From a virus: 27,555 nucleotides of DNA. Shown in pieces: positions 1-7,172 of the stretch. Every line of letters begins with the position of its first letter. Within the stretch, counting starts at the first letter, position 1. Under the pieces are notes generated by a model, which did no database searches, was not told where the DNA came from, and was given only the letters and a program-made list of their open reading frames with translations. Location: IMG/VR virus record IMGVR_UViG_3300021961_000494, positions 1 to 27,555 of that record. One strand, given 5' to 3'. A program made the position numbers and the translations under genes.

Positions 1-67
1 GTGTCGGGCCACGCGTGAAGGGGGTGGGGGTCTAGGAGACTCCTTACAGGGGTATATCGGGCGTTTT

Positions 68-613
68 TCATCGTGCGTCAGGGGCAGGGCGGGGGCGGGC
101 CTGCTTATGTTTGTCGCGTCTGGCATTAACGTGCGGGAACATTCCGATCGCGTCGGAGTTCACGGCGCGCTGGATTTCCTTGGCTCGGCTACGCATCCAG
201 AAGTGGGAGCGTCCGTACATCTTGCCGATGGTGCGGGAGTCCAGGCATCCTGGCAGGGACAGCGCCCACCTCACCGTCTCGACGTGACGACGGAATGCGA
301 AGTTATCCGTCGCGGCCAGCGCGTCGATGAAGCCTTTCAACATCACGCCGACATGATCGCGGGAGATGAACGCCTCTGTCTCCTTGCGTAGGTTGTCACC
401 GTCACGCGTCGACCATGCCGGGTGATTGGCATCGACTTGGAATACATGGCGAGACTGGCACATCTCGCGGTAAGGCAGCACGCCGTTCTCGCGCATCTTC
501 TCCTGGACCTTCTTGGGCTGGGAAAAGAACCACGCATCGAAGCTCTTCGCGTCCTTCGCAGGAGCGGAGAGGTCGTTGATGCTGGCCTTGGTCACGCTCG
601 TATTGGAAAGCAT
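68..613 (-). CDS. Protein of 181 residues with a possible HTH, unidentified
   Basis: The ATG at 613 lies 26 bases after the preceding gene. The C-terminal part has an HTH-like stretch LDSRTIGKMYGRSHFWMRSRAKEIQRAV (about 124-151), and the tail (RRDKHKQARPRPAP) is basic and disordered. The middle, SRDHVGVMLKGFIDALAATD, is helical. It could be a terminal regulator of the left end. No family is recognised. The palindrome AGGAGACTCCT at 34-44 lies just downstream, within the final 67 bases of the window, which hold no gene that I can support. Confidence 0.55.
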   Translation of the reverse strand: MLSNTSVTKASINDLSAPAKDAKSFDAWFFSQPKKVQEKMRENGVLPYREMCQSRHVFQVDANHPAWSTRDGDNLRKETEAFISRDHVGVMLKGFIDALAATDNFAFRRHVETVRWALSLPGCLDSRTIGKMYGRSHFWMRSRAKEIQRAVNSDAIGMFPHVNARRDKHKQARPRPAPDAR

Positions 614-639
614 CTTACCCAGCGGGCAAGTGGCAAAGG

Positions 640-924
640 TTAGACGATTAGTCTGCCACGATACCTTCCGTCTAACTTGTGGACGTTAAGCCAAGTAAAG
701 GCCTTGCTTCCCTTGATCCTGTTCTTGCGCTTGGATAACAGTAATCCGTCCTCCATCATGATTTGAGCAAACCAACTAGGGGTGATGTAGATTTCCGGGT
801 TGGCTGAGATGTAGGCCGCACAATGTGCAATCAATTCTTTCTTGGTCATGCTATCCGGGAATGACTCTAAGGCTTTCTCAACGTGTGTGGCCATGTTCGT
901 TCCTATCAGTATTCTGGTCTTCAT
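640..924 (-). CDS. Hypothetical protein of 94 residues
   Basis: Starts ATGAAG in overlap with the preceding stop. Helical N-terminal half (ATHVEKALESFPDSMTKKEL, IAHCAAYIS) and a strand-rich second half (SWFAQIMMEDGLLLSKRKNR, GSKAFTWLNVHKLDGRYRG). It looks like a compact winged-helix-size protein, and the C-terminal arrangement of DGLL-S-R-KN-KG would fit a wing. That is inference. The DNA is AT-richer than the rest of the window. Confidence 0.5.
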   Translation of the reverse strand: MKTRILIGTNMATHVEKALESFPDSMTKKELIAHCAAYISANPEIYITPSWFAQIMMEDGLLLSKRKNRIKGSKAFTWLNVHKLDGRYRGRLIV

Positions 925-1280
925 AGTTTAAAATACATATTCTCCCAAAGCATGGTGGAGTCGTCGAACTTGATGTATCCGTAGCGGATCATCGTCTTGA
1001 CGTAGGACTCGGTCTTAGCCGTGTCGCCCTCTGCCCGGTCACGGTCAATCATCCTGCGAAGTTGTTCGCGGCTGAAGTGCGAGGGGCATTTGGCTAGCCA
1101 CTGCCTCATCCAAAGCCTGTGTTCATCGTGCTTGGCTGAGATGGCCTTGCGACCTAGTTCAGCTAGTCTGAGCATCCTGGCACGATTGGATGCCCACATA
1201 TCGCGGTAACGTTCTTTCGCTTTGATGATCTCGGCCTTCGTCAGGCGTCGCACCTTGCGCGGTTTGGTTGGGTTATTCAT
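921..1280 (-). CDS. Basic helical protein of 119 residues, unidentified
   Basis: Starts ATG after TTTCACCCCC (no Shine-Dalgarno sequence). Highly basic N-terminus (PRKVRRLTKAEIIKAKERYRD), then helical LRLAELGRKAISAKHDEHRLWM and SREQLRRMIDRDRAEGDTAK, and a C-terminus rich in aromatics (YGYIKFDDSTMLWENMYFKL). The DNA is less GC-rich than in the main phage operons. Likely nucleic-acid-binding by charge only. No family is recognised. It is coupled to the next gene by ATGA. Confidence 0.55.
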   Translation of the reverse strand: MNNPTKPRKVRRLTKAEIIKAKERYRDMWASNRARMLRLAELGRKAISAKHDEHRLWMRQWLAKCPSHFSREQLRRMIDRDRAEGDTAKTESYVKTMIRYGYIKFDDSTMLWENMYFKL

Positions 1281-1519
1281 GGGGGTGAAATTGTATTCCT
1301 GTATCTTGTCTTCAACCCAGACCTAGGCCGGCGTAAGCTAAGGCCGCAGGGACTGGGTGAGGGGGACTGCATCTTGTATTTGTCCCCCTCTAACGGATTG
1401 ATAAAGGGTTTGTTAAAGTGGTGAGTAGTAGGTTGTCCATTAGCCTGTCCTTGATTTACTCAAAGTCAAGCCTAGGATGGCTTATGCGGGCTTTTGTATG
1501 GTTAAGGCTGTCCTTGCTC
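1281..1519. promoter_or_regulatory. AT-richer intergenic region with dyads between helicase and left-end genes
   Basis: Non-coding by eye on both strands. Contains CTGTCCTTG twice (1445-1453 and 1508-1516), the perfect dyad CTGTCCT/AGGACAG (1508-1514 and 1522-1528), CTTGA/TCAAG (1451-1455 and 1466-1470), and CCTAGG at 1322-1327 and 1471-1476. Immediately upstream of the left-end genes the minus strand has GAATACAAT, a -10-like element ending about 10 bases before the ATG at 1280. It could hold a promoter, operator or origin. No precise assignment is possible. Confidence 0.4.
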
Positions 1520-2827
1520 TCAGGACAGACCCAAACGCCTTGGCGACCCCTTAGCGGTGCGGGAATCGGCCTTCTGGATTGAAGCCTCGTCTCCCATTTG
1601 GGAGGGGGGCTGGCTGTATTCCCAGCGGATGACCCCCTTCTCGGCGGCGTGGCGGATGTGAATCTCCCCCTTGAACTGGCCTTCGGCGTCCTTCAGGCCG
1701 GCACGGCCACGGCGCTTGGTCAGGCCGAACTTGTAGATCGGCTCTTCGCCCTGGCAGCGGAAGAGGACGGCGACCTCGCGGAAGTAGTTCGTGAACTCGG
1801 ACGACCCTAGGCCAGCGTAGGCTAGGTCGGCGACGGTGTGGCCTTCCTTGTCGGACGCGGCCTTGGGCTTCCCGGTGTGGTGCATGGCCACGAGGACGGC
1901 GCCTGTCTCGAGCAGGATGGGGGCGAGGTCATGGCGGAGGAACTTGGACGCCTGCTCCTGATCGGAGACGTCGATGCCCGCGAAGGACAGGAGAGGGTCG
2001 ACGAAGACGATGTCCGCCCGGTGTTCGCGGACTAGGTCGGCGAGGGCGGCGGTAAAGGCCGTGCCCGTGCTGACGGTATCACGGAAGATGGCGAGTGACT
2101 CCCGCAGCTGGTCACGCTCCTGGCTGTCGAGGTATGCCCCAGCGACCACGTCCTGCAAGGCTTCGGAGACGTCGCCCGCGTCATTCTCGGCCTGTAGGAT
2201 GATGGCCCGCAGGGGTCGGGCAGGCTTGATGCCGAAGAAGTCACGCCCCAAGGCCCAGTGGACGGCGGCCTGCATCATCAGCGACGACTTGCCCGTGCCG
2301 GACTGGCCGACGATCAGGAGGGAGCCTCCCTTGCAGAGCCAGCGGTTGCCGAGGACGGTGTTCGGGTCGTCCTTGCGGTCGAATGCCATCAGGTCGTCGA
2401 AGGCCATGCGCTTCGGGCCGTGCTTGACCTTGGAGCCCTTGCGCTTGTCGGCAAGGCGGGCATAATGCTCGAGCAGGGTGTCGGGGTCGGTTGCAGACGC
2501 GGCGGCGGCGGTGGCCGCACGGAGCAGGGCGGCGTCGGCAATGAGCTCGACGTGCTCGGATCGGTATGTGCCCGCGCCGGAGTCGCTGACCAGGAGCGAG
2601 ACGGCGGAGGCATCGACAGGGGAACGGGCTTCGCGTAGGCGCTGGCTAACGGTCAGTTCGTCCGCAGCAATGCCGTCGACGGCGAGCGAGAGGATCGCGG
2701 CGGCGATGTCCTGATGGGCTGGCTCGAAGAAATCGGACGGTTTTAGCTCTGGCGGGAAAGGGAGCGCATCACGGAGAAGCACACCGAGGAGGTGGCGTTC
2801 CGCCGGCACGTTGTTCGGAGGAGTCAT
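1520..2827 (-). CDS. Replicative helicase-type ATPase (DnaB N-domain plus RepA-like)
   Basis: A 435-residue RecA-like hexameric ATPase. The frame opens upstream, but the ATG at 2827 gives MTPPNNVPAERHLLGVLLRD, typical of the DnaB N-terminal domain (LGVLL, then DFFEPAHQDIAAAIL and a TVSQRL motif to about 67). The C-terminal ATPase core has Walker A GQSGTGKSS (about 174-182), Walker B DIVFVDP (272-278) and HHTGK (316-320), followed by VADLAYAGLGSSEF, as in RepA/RSF1010-type helicases. It probably drives phage replication fork unwinding. No primase domain was seen. The stop lies in a 7-base dyad (1508-1528). Confidence 0.85.
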   Translation of the reverse strand: MTPPNNVPAERHLLGVLLRDALPFPPELKPSDFFEPAHQDIAAAILSLAVDGIAADELTVSQRLREARSPVDASAVSLLVSDSGAGTYRSEHVELIADAALLRAATAAAASATDPDTLLEHYARLADKRKGSKVKHGPKRMAFDDLMAFDRKDDPNTVLGNRWLCKGGSLLIVGQSGTGKSSLMMQAAVHWALGRDFFGIKPARPLRAIILQAENDAGDVSEALQDVVAGAYLDSQERDQLRESLAIFRDTVSTGTAFTAALADLVREHRADIVFVDPLLSFAGIDVSDQEQASKFLRHDLAPILLETGAVLVAMHHTGKPKAASDKEGHTVADLAYAGLGSSEFTNYFREVAVLFRCQGEEPIYKFGLTKRRGRAGLKDAEGQFKGEIHIRHAAEKGVIRWEYSQPPSQMGDEASIQKADSRTAKGSPRRLGLS

Positions 2828-2868
2828 GGAAGAGAGGGGTTTGGGTTTGGGGGCGTGGGTGCCCTTGG

Positions 2869-3318
2869 TCAAGATGCTTTGCGGAGGATGCGGTCTAGGT
2901 CGGCCACGCGGTAATGGCGGCAAGGGCGTGGGATGCGGTAGACCTTGAAGTCGATGCCTGCGTCGTCGATGCGGTACTGGATGCCTCGGACGGTGCGGCG
3001 GTTCTTGCGGGCGTAGGCGGCGAGCGTCACCCATCCGGGCGGGCTGACAGGCTTATCTAGCTCGAGGGCCTTCTCGTGGGCTTCTGCCCAGGAGTCGAAC
3101 TTGGCCGACAGGCGGAAGATGAAGCGGACGCTGGAGAGTTTGCGGTGCTCGACGAAGCCAGCACGGATCATGCGCTCAAGGGGCAGGCGAACCCCGGACA
3201 AGGTACGCAGGCCGAGCAGGGGGACGATTTGCTTGGTCAGCAGCCAACCCTTGGGCACGGCGTAGACCCTGTCCTCGCGCAAAGCCTCGATGAGGCGGGC
3301 GGGGTCGAAGCGCTTCAT
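2869..3318 (-). CDS. DNA-binding protein with two HTH-like domains
   Basis: 149 basic residues. The N-terminal half (LLTKQIVPLLGLRTLSGVRL, PLERMIRAGFVEHRKL) resembles a winged HTH. The C-terminal half (WVTLAAYARKNRRTVRGIQY with YRIPRPCRHYRVADLDRIL) resembles an excisionase/MerR-type HTH. It lies 41 bases upstream of the helicase gene and overlaps the phosphoesterase stop. An origin-recognition or helicase-loading role is a reasonable guess, but a regulator or excisionase is equally possible. Confidence 0.6.
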   Translation of the reverse strand: MKRFDPARLIEALREDRVYAVPKGWLLTKQIVPLLGLRTLSGVRLPLERMIRAGFVEHRKLSSVRFIFRLSAKFDSWAEAHEKALELDKPVSPPGWVTLAAYARKNRRTVRGIQYRIDDAGIDFKVYRIPRPCRHYRVADLDRILRKAS

Positions 3319-4079
3319 TTGCTTTTCGGGGTGAAGACCTTGAGGTCAGTCGTCCAGACCCAGCGGTTGCCGACGCGGTGGACGAGCCAGACTTTCCAGT
3401 CTTGGCCGTCGACCCAGCCTGCGGCGAAGCCTGAGCCCCAGCGGGACGTGGCGAGGCGGTGAGAGGCGTAGGCCATGGCTTCCTTCTGGCAGAGACAGCC
3501 AGCGGAGAAGGCCGCACCGCCCTGGTGCTTGGTCAGGTTCACTTGGGACAGCGTGTGCGTGTGGCCGTGGATCAGAGCGCCGCCACGGTCAGCGTAGTGC
3601 TTGCCCTGCTCTGCGGTGGCGTTCAGGCCGTGGGCATAGCCATGGATGAAGGCGACCGGGCCGAGGCGGTAGACACCTTTCTCGGCGTGGTAAGGCAGGA
3701 TAGTCTTCGCCCCGCAGCTCTTCGCGGCGGTCTTGATGCGGGCCTCGAGGTCGGCGCAGTAATCGCGAACCAGGGCGGAGCCGGAGGTATGCTGAAGAGC
3801 GGTCGCCCGGTGCTCATGGTTGCCCATGAGGTAGACGGTCGGATTGGTTCGCTCCAGGAAGTCCTCGCCGCCGGCGATGTCAGCCGCGAGAGATTCGGCG
3901 CCTTCGGCATCATTGCCCACGCCACGGCGCAAGGATCGGAAGTCGAAGCAGTCGCCTAGGTGGACGCGGACGGTCGGCTTGTAGTCCTTGATGAACTCGA
4001 CGAGGGCCTCGACGGCGTTCTCGTCGGCCATGTCGCCGTGGTTGTCGCCGAAAGCGACGAAGCGGGTCGGGGTGCTCAT
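3315..4079 (-). CDS. Calcineurin-like metallophosphoesterase
   Basis: 254 residues carrying the full metal-binding set of the family: GDNHGD (D12, H14), LGDCFDF (D43), GNHEH (N87, H88), the histidine in FIHGYAHG (H146) and HGHTH (H171, H173). These enzymes hydrolyse phosphoesters of nucleotides, proteins or nucleic acids, and the substrate is not predictable here. The C-terminal part (about 180-254) with several Trp is less conserved. It starts in an ATGA overlap with the preceding gene and its stop overlaps the next ATG. Confidence 0.9.
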   Translation of the reverse strand: MSTPTRFVAFGDNHGDMADENAVEALVEFIKDYKPTVRVHLGDCFDFRSLRRGVGNDAEGAESLAADIAGGEDFLERTNPTVYLMGNHEHRATALQHTSGSALVRDYCADLEARIKTAAKSCGAKTILPYHAEKGVYRLGPVAFIHGYAHGLNATAEQGKHYADRGGALIHGHTHTLSQVNLTKHQGGAAFSAGCLCQKEAMAYASHRLATSRWGSGFAAGWVDGQDWKVWLVHRVGNRWVWTTDLKVFTPKSK

Positions 4080-4390
4080 TTGTTGGCGAGGTAGGGGATG
4101 GGCTTGCCGGCATCGAAGGCCGCGAGCATCTCGTCACGGCGCTTGCGGGCGATGGTCAGGTCTTGGCCGATGTTCTCGACGATGTCCTTGCCGCGACGAC
4201 GCAGGCGGAACCACCAGCAGGAGCCGAGACGCTGGAGGTGGTGGTTCGGGTTGTCCTTCACGTTGCGCTCGGACTTGCGGTTGCCGTGGCAGACCGTGAA
4301 CTTCGGGCAGGCGGCGAGGAAGGCCATGCGGTCAGGGGTGATGCCGATACGCAGGCCCCACTGGATGGTTTCGCGGGTCAGAGCTTCCAT
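4076..4390 (-). CDS. Protein resembling an integrase arm-binding domain
   Basis: 104 basic residues overlapping the kinase gene by 13 bases. The stretch NHHLQRLGSCWWFRLRRRGKDI (about 49-70) followed by LTIARKRRDEMLAAFD recalls the N-terminal arm-site domain of tyrosine integrases, whose pattern is a three-stranded sheet plus helix with W-Y-F-R-R and A-R-x-R-D-E. No catalytic integrase domain follows. It may be a DNA-binding regulator or a remnant. The homology is pattern-based only. Confidence 0.5.
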   Translation of the reverse strand: MEALTRETIQWGLRIGITPDRMAFLAACPKFTVCHGNRKSERNVKDNPNHHLQRLGSCWWFRLRRRGKDIVENIGQDLTIARKRRDEMLAAFDAGKPIPYLANK

Positions 4391-4971
4391 GCCTTGGCGA
4401 GCAGACGCCCCTCCGACATGATCTGGTTACGGGAGTTCGGCTTGAAGATGTACTCCTGGTCGAACAGGTGGGCGGCGCGTATCTCGGCGATGCTGTCTAG
4501 TTCCTCGTCGTTGGCCGGGCCGATGCCGGCGGTGGCGACATAGACCGTGCGGACCTTCCAGCCGCGCTCCCAGAGGATGTCCTGGCAGACGCGCAGCTCG
4601 TTGATGTAGCGCCAGTCGGAGCAGACGACCGTCTCGGGGGAGGGCTGATCGGCGTGCTTCATGACCGGGCACCAGTTGGCGAAGTGGCGGGCGAAGACGT
4701 CACGGTCCAGGCGCCGTGCGAACTTCCCCGCGTTGACGAGGAAGTCACGGTTCTCGACCTTGAAGTCCTCGCGGAAGAAGTCGCCCTCGATGCCGAGGTA
4801 GTCGATGTACTGGTTCGCGGCCTCCTTCAGGGCGTCGGCGAAGTTGATATGCTCGGCGGGGCGGGTGGACCATTCCAGCAGGCCGCTCGCGAGGGTGTCC
4901 TTCCCGGCCCTTGCGAAGCCGCAGATCAGGACGAGAGTGGGTGCGGCCATCGGCGTGGGAGCGTCGGTCAT
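4378..4971 (-). CDS. Deoxynucleoside monophosphate kinase
   Basis: Converts dNMPs from degraded host DNA or synthesis to dNDPs for phage DNA synthesis. The 197 residues have an N-terminal strand and P-loop LICGFARAGKDTLA (about 15-28), the lid and substrate-binding parts around DFFREDFKVENRDFLVNAGKFARRLD, and a VVCSDWRYINELRVCQD stretch near 117-130 typical of T4 gp1-like kinases. A start at M8 is possible. It begins three bases after the SSB-like stop. Confidence 0.8.
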   Translation of the reverse strand: MTDAPTPMAAPTLVLICGFARAGKDTLASGLLEWSTRPAEHINFADALKEAANQYIDYLGIEGDFFREDFKVENRDFLVNAGKFARRLDRDVFARHFANWCPVMKHADQPSPETVVCSDWRYINELRVCQDILWERGWKVRTVYVATAGIGPANDEELDSIAEIRAAHLFDQEYIFKPNSRNQIMSEGRLLAKAWKL

Positions 4972-4974
4972 CGG

Positions 4975-5409
4975 TTAGAAGGGCGGGGCCTCGGTGTTCG
5001 CGTCAGGCACGACGGGCTTCTGGCTGCCCTTCGGGAACGTGAGCTTGTACTTGAACTGGGGCTTGCCGTTCCACTCGCCGTTAGGGATGGCTTCCACACC
5101 GATCAGGCACGTCTTGCCGAAGGCCGGTTCGCAGTAGGTCATGAACTCGGCGGGGGTTGCGTCGAGGCGCAGCTCTTCGGTGTACTTGCCGGAGAACTTG
5201 CCGATGAGCATCGCCAGCGGCTTGGCGTACTTGGAGCCGTAGGACTTGGAGAGGCAGTTGCCCTGGTCGTCGAGGAAGAACAGGCGGCAGGAGGACGTGC
5301 CGTCCTCGTTGTGCTTAACCTTCTCGAACTTCGGCTTGATGAGCTTCAGTTTGTAGGTGCCGTTCACTTCGATGGACTTCAGGGGCGGGCGGTCGTTTTG
5401 GTTTTCCAT
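4975..5409 (-). CDS. SSB-like single-stranded DNA-binding protein
   Basis: 144 residues with a beta-rich OB-like body (YKLKLIKPKFEKV, SSCRLFFLDDQGNCLSKSY, TCLIGVEAIPNGEWNGKPQFKYKLTF) and a C-terminal disordered Pro/Ala stretch ending EAPPF. Bacterial SSB tails end in acidic residues plus a Pro-Phe (xPF) that recruits partners, and the same ending is seen here. Gene order SSB-like then nucleotide kinase, next to the RecE-like nuclease, fits a replication/recombination cluster. No single catalytic motif exists, so the call is by fold and tail. Confidence 0.65.
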   Translation of the reverse strand: MENQNDRPPLKSIEVNGTYKLKLIKPKFEKVKHNEDGTSSCRLFFLDDQGNCLSKSYGSKYAKPLAMLIGKFSGKYTEELRLDATPAEFMTYCEPAFGKTCLIGVEAIPNGEWNGKPQFKYKLTFPKGSQKPVVPDANTEAPPF

Positions 5410-5418
5410 GGTGGGAGA

Positions 5419-6225
5419 TTAGGCGAAGGAGATGTTGGTCGCGGCGCTGGGCTTGGCGGCGAGGTCGATGGTCGTGATCTCCTTCTGGTAGCCGGGCCAC
5501 TCGCCCGAGGCGGTGCACTGCTTGTAGAGGGACAGCGCACGCTCGAAGTCGAAGGCGGCGTTGGTCATAAGTTCCGGGCCGAGCTCGTAGACGGCGGTCG
5601 CGTAAGGCGGCTCCTTCTCGACGGCGATGAAGCGGAAGCCGAGGACGCGGCACTTGTAGGCCGACTCAACGGCGTGGCGGTAGAAGTACGCCTGGAGGTT
5701 GTAGCGGTACTTGCGGACGGCGGACAGGAAGCCTTGCGGGCTGGCGTCTTCGCACGTCTTGAGGTCGTAGATGTAGCCGTCGTCGGAGATGCCGTCGATG
5801 GCGCACTTGACCAGGACATCGCCGAGGAAGGCGGTGAACATGACCTCGGTCTTCGACAGGACGATGCCGTGCTCCTTCATGCACTTCGCGGCGGCGTTGG
5901 CCACGTTGTCGACGAGTTGGCCTTCGTCGGCGGTCAGGATCGCCTTGCCTTCGTTGGCGGTGACGAACTCCTGCCACGCCTGCTTGCCGTCCTTAGTCCG
6001 CTTATCCACCTCCGGGGCGATGGCGTGGGAGGCGTTGTAGGCGTCCAGCCCTTCGAGGGCGAGCTTGTGGACGGCGGTGCCGACGCGGAGGGCCTTGCTG
6101 TCCTCCTGGGTGCGGTTGAGGTACGCCTGATAGTGGGCCGGAGACTTGAGCAGTTCCTTGGCGCCGGACTGGTTCAGGGCTTGGATGCCGTCATAGACGA
6201 CGCGTTCGGTGATGAGGTCGGGCAT
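5419..6225 (-). CDS. RecE-like PD-(D/E)XK exonuclease
   Basis: 268 residues. Conserved elements of the RecE/DUF3799-type nuclease: LRVGTAVHKLALEG (H53), a helical middle, TEVMFTAFLGDVLVKCAIDGI (E127, D144), the catalytic YIYDLKTCEDASP (D154 and K156) and RYNLQAYFYRHAV (Q178, Y180). Such enzymes resect one strand of dsDNA and hand single strands to an annealing protein, here the ERF gene product. A fairly long leader with TTTCCCACCAACAACC precedes the ATG. Firm family call. Confidence 0.87.
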   Translation of the reverse strand: MPDLITERVVYDGIQALNQSGAKELLKSPAHYQAYLNRTQEDSKALRVGTAVHKLALEGLDAYNASHAIAPEVDKRTKDGKQAWQEFVTANEGKAILTADEGQLVDNVANAAAKCMKEHGIVLSKTEVMFTAFLGDVLVKCAIDGISDDGYIYDLKTCEDASPQGFLSAVRKYRYNLQAYFYRHAVESAYKCRVLGFRFIAVEKEPPYATAVYELGPELMTNAAFDFERALSLYKQCTASGEWPGYQKEITTIDLAAKPSAATNISFA

Positions 6226-6266
6226 TGGTGTGCGGGTATGGTGTTCTGGGTTGTTGGTGGGAAAGG

Positions 6267-6620
6267 TCAGAGGGAGTCGTCCTCGGGGGCGGCTTCTTCG
6301 ACGGAGGCAGAGATGCGGCGGACATCCTCAATGGCTTTCTCGGCGGCGTTCTCCATCTGCTCGAGGGTGTTCCGCAGGACGCGCAGCTGGACGACGAGCA
6401 CGTGTACCCGGTCGTGCAGAGGCTTCACGGCGGCGGCCTCGTCGGCGAGTTCGATGGAGTCGGAGAAGACCTGAAGTTCGGTGATCGCGGAGCGGTTCAG
6501 GTCGGAGACGGTGCTGATGTCCTCGGTGTGCTGCTCGTAACGGCTGGCGATGTGCTGGACGGTGGCGAGACAGCCGGTGATGTTCTCCACCAGGCGCTTG
6601 ATGTTTTCGCGGTTGGTCAT
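6267..6620 (-). CDS. Long coiled-coil protein, unidentified
   Basis: 117 residues, almost all helical: NIKRLVENITGCLATVQHIA, YEQHTEDISTVSDLNRS, LHDRVHVLVVQLRVLRNTLE, AAEKAIEDVRRISASVEEAA. The acidic tail EEAAPEDDSL is disordered-looking. It is ATGA-coupled to the previous gene and lies upstream of the RecE-like nuclease. It could be an oligomerisation or scaffold partner of recombination proteins, but this is only inferred from composition. Confidence 0.55.
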   Translation of the reverse strand: MTNRENIKRLVENITGCLATVQHIASRYEQHTEDISTVSDLNRSAITELQVFSDSIELADEAAAVKPLHDRVHVLVVQLRVLRNTLEQMENAAEKAIEDVRRISASVEEAAPEDDSL

Positions 6621-6865
6621 CGGTTAAAGGCAAGTTCCTTTATTTCCCCGCTCGGGGCAAGCGTGAAGAAGCGGACGTCGGAGCGGGCGAGGGACGGGTA
6701 GGTCTTTCGCTTCCACGCGTTGACCTCGGTGAGGAAGTCGGCGTGGCGTCTGGCCGTGAGCTCGACGTAGGGGAAGCCGTCGAGGAAGAGCAGGAGGGCG
6801 TATTGCCCTGGGACGGTCTTGGCGATCGTGAGGATGCCTTTGGGGGTGGCGTGGGTGCGGTCCAT
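6617..6865 (-). CDS. Hypothetical protein of 82 residues
   Basis: A protein with ATG at 6865 inside the preceding ORF. Strand-rich N-terminal half (KGILTIAKTVPGQYALLLF, GFPYVELTARRHADFL) and a second part KRKTYPSLARSDVRFFTLAPSG. No family is recognised. The stop overlaps the next ATG (ATGA), which supports this frame. It may be the C-terminal continuation of the upstream frame by -1 shift, as described there. Confidence 0.6.
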   Translation of the reverse strand: MDRTHATPKGILTIAKTVPGQYALLLFLDGFPYVELTARRHADFLTEVNAWKRKTYPSLARSDVRFFTLAPSGEIKELAFNR

Positions 6866-6999
6866 TTGTTGAGTGAGAAGAGGTAGTCCCAGCGGGACTT
6901 GGCGGTGGCAAGTTCATTCGCCACCAAAGCGGCCTCGGCAGGAGTAAGGCTTCGCTTGATGAAAGCCTGATTCTTCCTGCTCGGGCCGCGTGAGGTCAC
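6640..6999 (-). CDS. GTG-started ORF that runs out of protein-like sequence (possible frameshift)
   Basis: The first 46 residues (SRKNQAFIKRSLTPAEAA, VANELATAKSRWDYLFSLNKW) look like a genuine helical protein, and the GTG is in GTGA overlap with the preceding stop. After position 46 the frame becomes Ser/Pro/Arg-rich antisense-like noise, while the adjacent -1 frame (6617-6865) becomes protein-like exactly there. So either translation continues in the -1 frame, or two separate genes overlap, or a base was lost in sequencing or evolution. Only residues 1 to about 46 should be trusted. Confidence 0.4.
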   Translation of the reverse strand: MTSRGPSRKNQAFIKRSLTPAEAALVANELATAKSRWDYLFSLNKWTAPTPPPKASSRSPRPSQGNTPSCSSSTASPTSSSRPDATPTSSPRSTRGSERPTRPSPAPTSASSRLPRAGK

Positions 7000-7172
7000 T
7001 TGGTCTTGGCCTTGGCGGCGTAGGGGCTAGGTAGGCGGACGCCCATGCGCTTGGCCGCATAGTAGACGGAGTAGCGGGACAGGCCGAGTTCGCGGACGAT
7101 GGCCGGGGCGGGCAGGTGGATGCGCTGCGCGACGGCTTCCTTAACTGAGCCCCACTTGCGGCGGGTGTTCAT
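6996..7172 (-). CDS. 58-residue HTH-like protein
   Basis: ATG in ATGA overlap with the previous stop. A helix-turn-helix-like stretch APAIVRELGLSRYSVYYAAKRMGV (about 22-45) is followed by a basic tail ending YAAKAKTK. The size suggests a small transcriptional regulator or a recruited DNA-binding helper. The DNA-binding role is inferred. Its stop overlaps the following GTG (GTGA). Confidence 0.55.
   Translation of the reverse strand: MNTRRKWGSVKEAVAQRIHLPAPAIVRELGLSRYSVYYAAKRMGVRLPSPYAAKAKTK

Noticed and set aside
1277-1372. A 31-residue minus-strand ORF in the intergenic region, ATG at 1372 with a stop overlapping the next start (ATGA)
   Set aside because: The product is Ser/Pro/Arg-rich with no protein-like pattern, and there is no further support than the overlap.
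1508-1528. Perfect 7-base inverted repeat at the helicase stop as a rho-independent terminator
   Set aside because: No T tract follows the stem on the minus strand. It is kept only as a possible operator or mRNA structure.
4654-6474. A 606-residue open frame on the plus strand
   Set aside because: It is antisense to the kinase, SSB-like and nuclease genes, which have clear motifs. Its product is Val/Gly/Glu/Leu-biased, as expected from reverse-strand reading of high-GC coding DNA.
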